Of a stretch of 64,000 bases of DNA, positions 61,760 to 64,000 are shown piece after piece. Each line of letters opens with the position of its first letter. Position 1 is the first letter of the stretch. This DNA is from Phocoena phocoena (Eukaryota; Chordata; Mammalia; Artiodactyla; Phocoenidae), in contig NC_089219.1 of NCBI RefSeq assembly GCF_963924675.1, positions 147,642,288 to 147,706,287 on the forward strand, read 5' to 3'. The notes under the pieces were generated by a model. The model ran no database searches, was not told the origin of the DNA, and saw nothing but the letters and a program-made list of their open reading frames with translations. Position numbers and translations under genes: made by a program.

Positions 61760-62008
61760 GACTCAGGGCATTTTTGAACAAGCAGATCCTTTTTTTTTTG
61801 CGGTATGCGGGCCTCTCATTGTTGTGGCCTCTCCCGTTGCAGAGCACAGGCTCCGGATGCGCAGGCTCAGCATCCATGGCTCACAGGCCCAGGCGCTCCA
61901 CGGCATGTGGGATCCTCCCAGACCGGGGCACGAACTCGTGTCCCCTGCATCGGCAGGCAGACTCTCAACCACTGCGCCACCAGGGAAGCCCCGACTCAGG
62001 GCATTTTT
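61760..62008 (-). mobile_element. Short-form CHR SINE with perfect 16-base TSD
   Basis: Reverse complement of the short CHR form: poly-T at 61790-61799 and end caccagggaagcccc at 61978-61992. Perfect duplications gactcagggcattttt lie at 61760-61775 and 61993-62008. About 14 bases (61776-61789) separate the A tail from the duplication. The 170-codon open frame across it is spurious. Confidence 0.95.
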
Positions 62009-62542
62009 AAAAGTACCAGAGCAATCAGCTGTAAGTTAATGGAGTGTAACAGCTGGGTGGGGCCAGGGAAAGAGAGAAAGAGAGCCTTACTGAAACCACT
62101 GTTAACCCAGGGTGACTGTGGGCCTTCCCCAAAGCTGTGGTTTAACATCAGAGCTGAACACCGTGGTAGAGAAACAAACTTCATGAAAACAACCCAGGCA
62201 GTCACTAAACAAGAAAATAAGCAAATAGCAATAACAAGCCCACAGCATGGGGGGCATCAGTACATAGAGTTGTTATATTATATAAAATTCCCCGTTTTCA
62301 ACAACAAAAAGTTATGAGGCATTCAAAGAAACAGGAAAGTATGAATCACACACTAGAAAAAAAAAAAAGGCAACCGAAACTGTCTGTGAGAAACACCATT
62401 TATCACAAAGATGTTAAAGTAGCCATTAAAAAGTCACAGAATTGAAGGAAACTATGATTAAAGAAATAAAGGAAGGTATGATCAGAATGTTGCATCTAAT
62501 ACAGAATATCATTAAAGAGGAGAAATTATAAAAAACAACCAA

Positions 62543-63190
62543 ATGGAAATTATGGAGCTGAAAATTACAGTAACTGAAATAAACATTGCATTGGAAGGGT
62601 TCCACAGTAGATATGAACTGGCAGAAGAAAGAATAAGTGAACATGAGCTATATACATACGGATTTTACAAGCCCAGGAACCAGGAGAAAAAAGAACGTAG
62701 AAAAATGAAGAGAGTTTTAAAGTGGATCACCATTAAGCACACCAACTACAAGAAATGTGAATATCAGAAGGAGAGCAAAAAAAAAAGCAGAAAAATAGTC
62801 AAAGATTTAATGTCAAAGAACTCCCCACATTTACTGAAAAACAATAACTTACACATTCAGAAAGTACAACAAACTCCAAACAGAATAAAGGCAGAGAAAC
62901 ACAGACATATCATAGTAAAAATGCTGAAAGTCAAAAAGGAGAAAATCTTGCAAGCTAGCCCAAGAAAAATGACTCCTCACGTATAAAGGAATCCAATAAA
63001 ATTAACAGCTGACTTCTCAGCAATAACATGGAAGGCAATGGGATAAAATATTCAAAACGATCAAAAAAAAAAAAAAGAAAGAAAAAACTGTCAACCAGGA
63101 ATTCTATATCCAGCAAAGTTAGCTTTTAAAAATGAAGGCAAAATAAAGACTTTTCCAGATAAACAGAAACTGATAATGCTGCTGGCAGAT
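62543..63190 (+). pseudogene. L1 ORF1 pseudogene (older lineage)
   Basis: A 147-codon open stretch from ATG 62543 covers a coiled-coil-like start (E-L-A-E-E-R-I-S-E-H near 62620) and a lysine-rich middle. After its stop near 62984 the C-terminal domain is still recognisable in another frame (ttaacagctgacttctcagc near 63001, then ggaattctatatccagcaaa near 63098). An A-rich expansion at 63063-63090 also disrupts it. Not functional. Confidence 0.7.
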
Positions 63191-64000
63191 TCACCTTATA
63201 AAAAAATACTAAAGGAAGTTCTTCAGGCTGAAAGCCAGTGACCCCAGGTGGTAATTCCAATCCATAAGGAAATATATGATGGTAAAGGTAATTAATTATA
63301 AAAGACAATAGAAATGTGTATTTTCTCCTTATTCTCTTAACTTATTTAAAAGCAATTATATGAAATAATATGTATATAGTATATTGTTGGGCCTATAATA
63401 CATAGAAATGTAATATGTATGTAATATATTTGCTAGTAACAGCACAAAGTGTGGTAGGTGGAAGTAAAACTATATTGGGCTAAGGAAATGACTACAATGG
63501 TAAAGTAATAATTTGTTAACAATGCATTCTTCAAGTTGTAAAATTAATGGTATAATATGTATAATAATAATGCAACATAAAAGGGGAAAAGGAACAGAGC
63601 TAAGAGTAATGTTTCTATATATCACTGGAGTTAAGCTAACAAATTTGAAGCTGATTTGGAAAAGTTAAGAGGTATACGGTAAACCCTTAGGCAAACAAAC
63701 AAACAAAACAACCTCAAATAATGCAATGAAAAAGTAATTAAAGAAATTAAAATGCTACATTATAAACATCCCCATCAGGCAAAAGAAAGTATTAAAGGAG
63801 GAGCAGAGAAACAAAAAAGACTTGAGGTACGAAGGAAAACAAAATAAAATGGCAGATATAATTCTAATTGTATCATAAGTGTGAATGGATTAAACAATCC
63901 CATCAAAAGGTACAGATTGTCAGTCTGGATTTAGAAAAACATGATCAACTATATGCTGTCTACAGAAGACACACGTTAGATTAAAAGGTATAAACAAAAT

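Larger units (their letters stand above)
60780..64000 (+). mobile_element. Old L1 with 5'UTR, ORF1 and start of ORF2, running off the window
   Basis: A GC-rich 5'UTR (60780 to about 62400, interrupted by a SINE at 61760-62008), ORF1 (about 62540-63190), and the beginning of ORF2 near 63850 (gtgaatggattaaacaatcc and an endonuclease-type Y-A-V-Y block near 63950). Its 5'UTR differs from that of the copy at 4251, so it belongs to another, older L1 lineage. The 3' part lies beyond position 64000. Confidence 0.8.

Noticed and set aside
61805..62317. 170-codon open frame, the longest outside L1 ORFs
   Set aside because: It reads across the antisense CHR SINE and into L1 5'UTR; the protein text is SINE translation shared with the frames at 2324 and 18814.

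Overview
This is nuclear DNA from a mammal, most likely a cetacean. The organism call rests on about ten tRNA-derived SINEs of the CHR type (the 'cttccctggtgg..cagtggtt' family of whales, dolphins and relatives), several nearly intact with long A tails and clean target-site duplications (TSDs). Cetartiodactyl-type L1 elements, ancient MIR and L2 fossils and hAT DNA transposons complete the picture. The sequence cannot fix the species.

The only host gene recognised is SYT14 (synaptotagmin 14) on the minus strand. Two consecutive coding exons are present: 30057-30328 (the linker upstream of C2A) and 25072-25521 (the whole C2A domain). They have good splice signals, join in frame, and are separated by a 4.5-kb intron. 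I found no other SYT14 exon. By inference most or all of the window is SYT14 intron: at least 25 kb of the intron downstream of C2A (1-25071) and at least 33.7 kb of the intron upstream of the linker exon (30329-64000).

Layout. 1-2.6 kb: old MIR, L1 and hAT pieces and a SINE. 3.4-6.6 kb: a nest in which a hAT element holds an internally deleted L1, with a SINE at the L1 5' edge. 7-10.6 kb: an L1 tail, MIRs and two long SINEs. 11.7-17.9 kb: a long L1 with broken ORF1 and ORF2 and a second L1 tail inserted in it. 18.8-23.5 kb: a young SINE, an L2 fossil and an L1 tail. 25-30.3 kb: SYT14 exons. 32.5-35.6 kb: an older L1 with a possible 3' transduction. 36.8-40.4 kb: an ancient L1 split by an unclassified 2-kb block with a degenerate tandem repeat. 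40.4-42.7 kb: unclassified, possibly retroviral-like. 43.8-47.8 kb: an antisense ancient L1 and a second hAT nest. 48.5-52.7 kb: an L1 with a dead RT site and an internal deletion. 52.7-56.8 kb: repeat-poor intron. 56.8-64 kb: a SINE and several L1s, the last running off the end.

No new multi-gene system is evident. The notable content is the two SYT14 exons, whose C2A lacks the usual calcium-binding aspartates, and the nested, deleted and recombined transposons. Most identifiable L1 copies lie antisense to SYT14.
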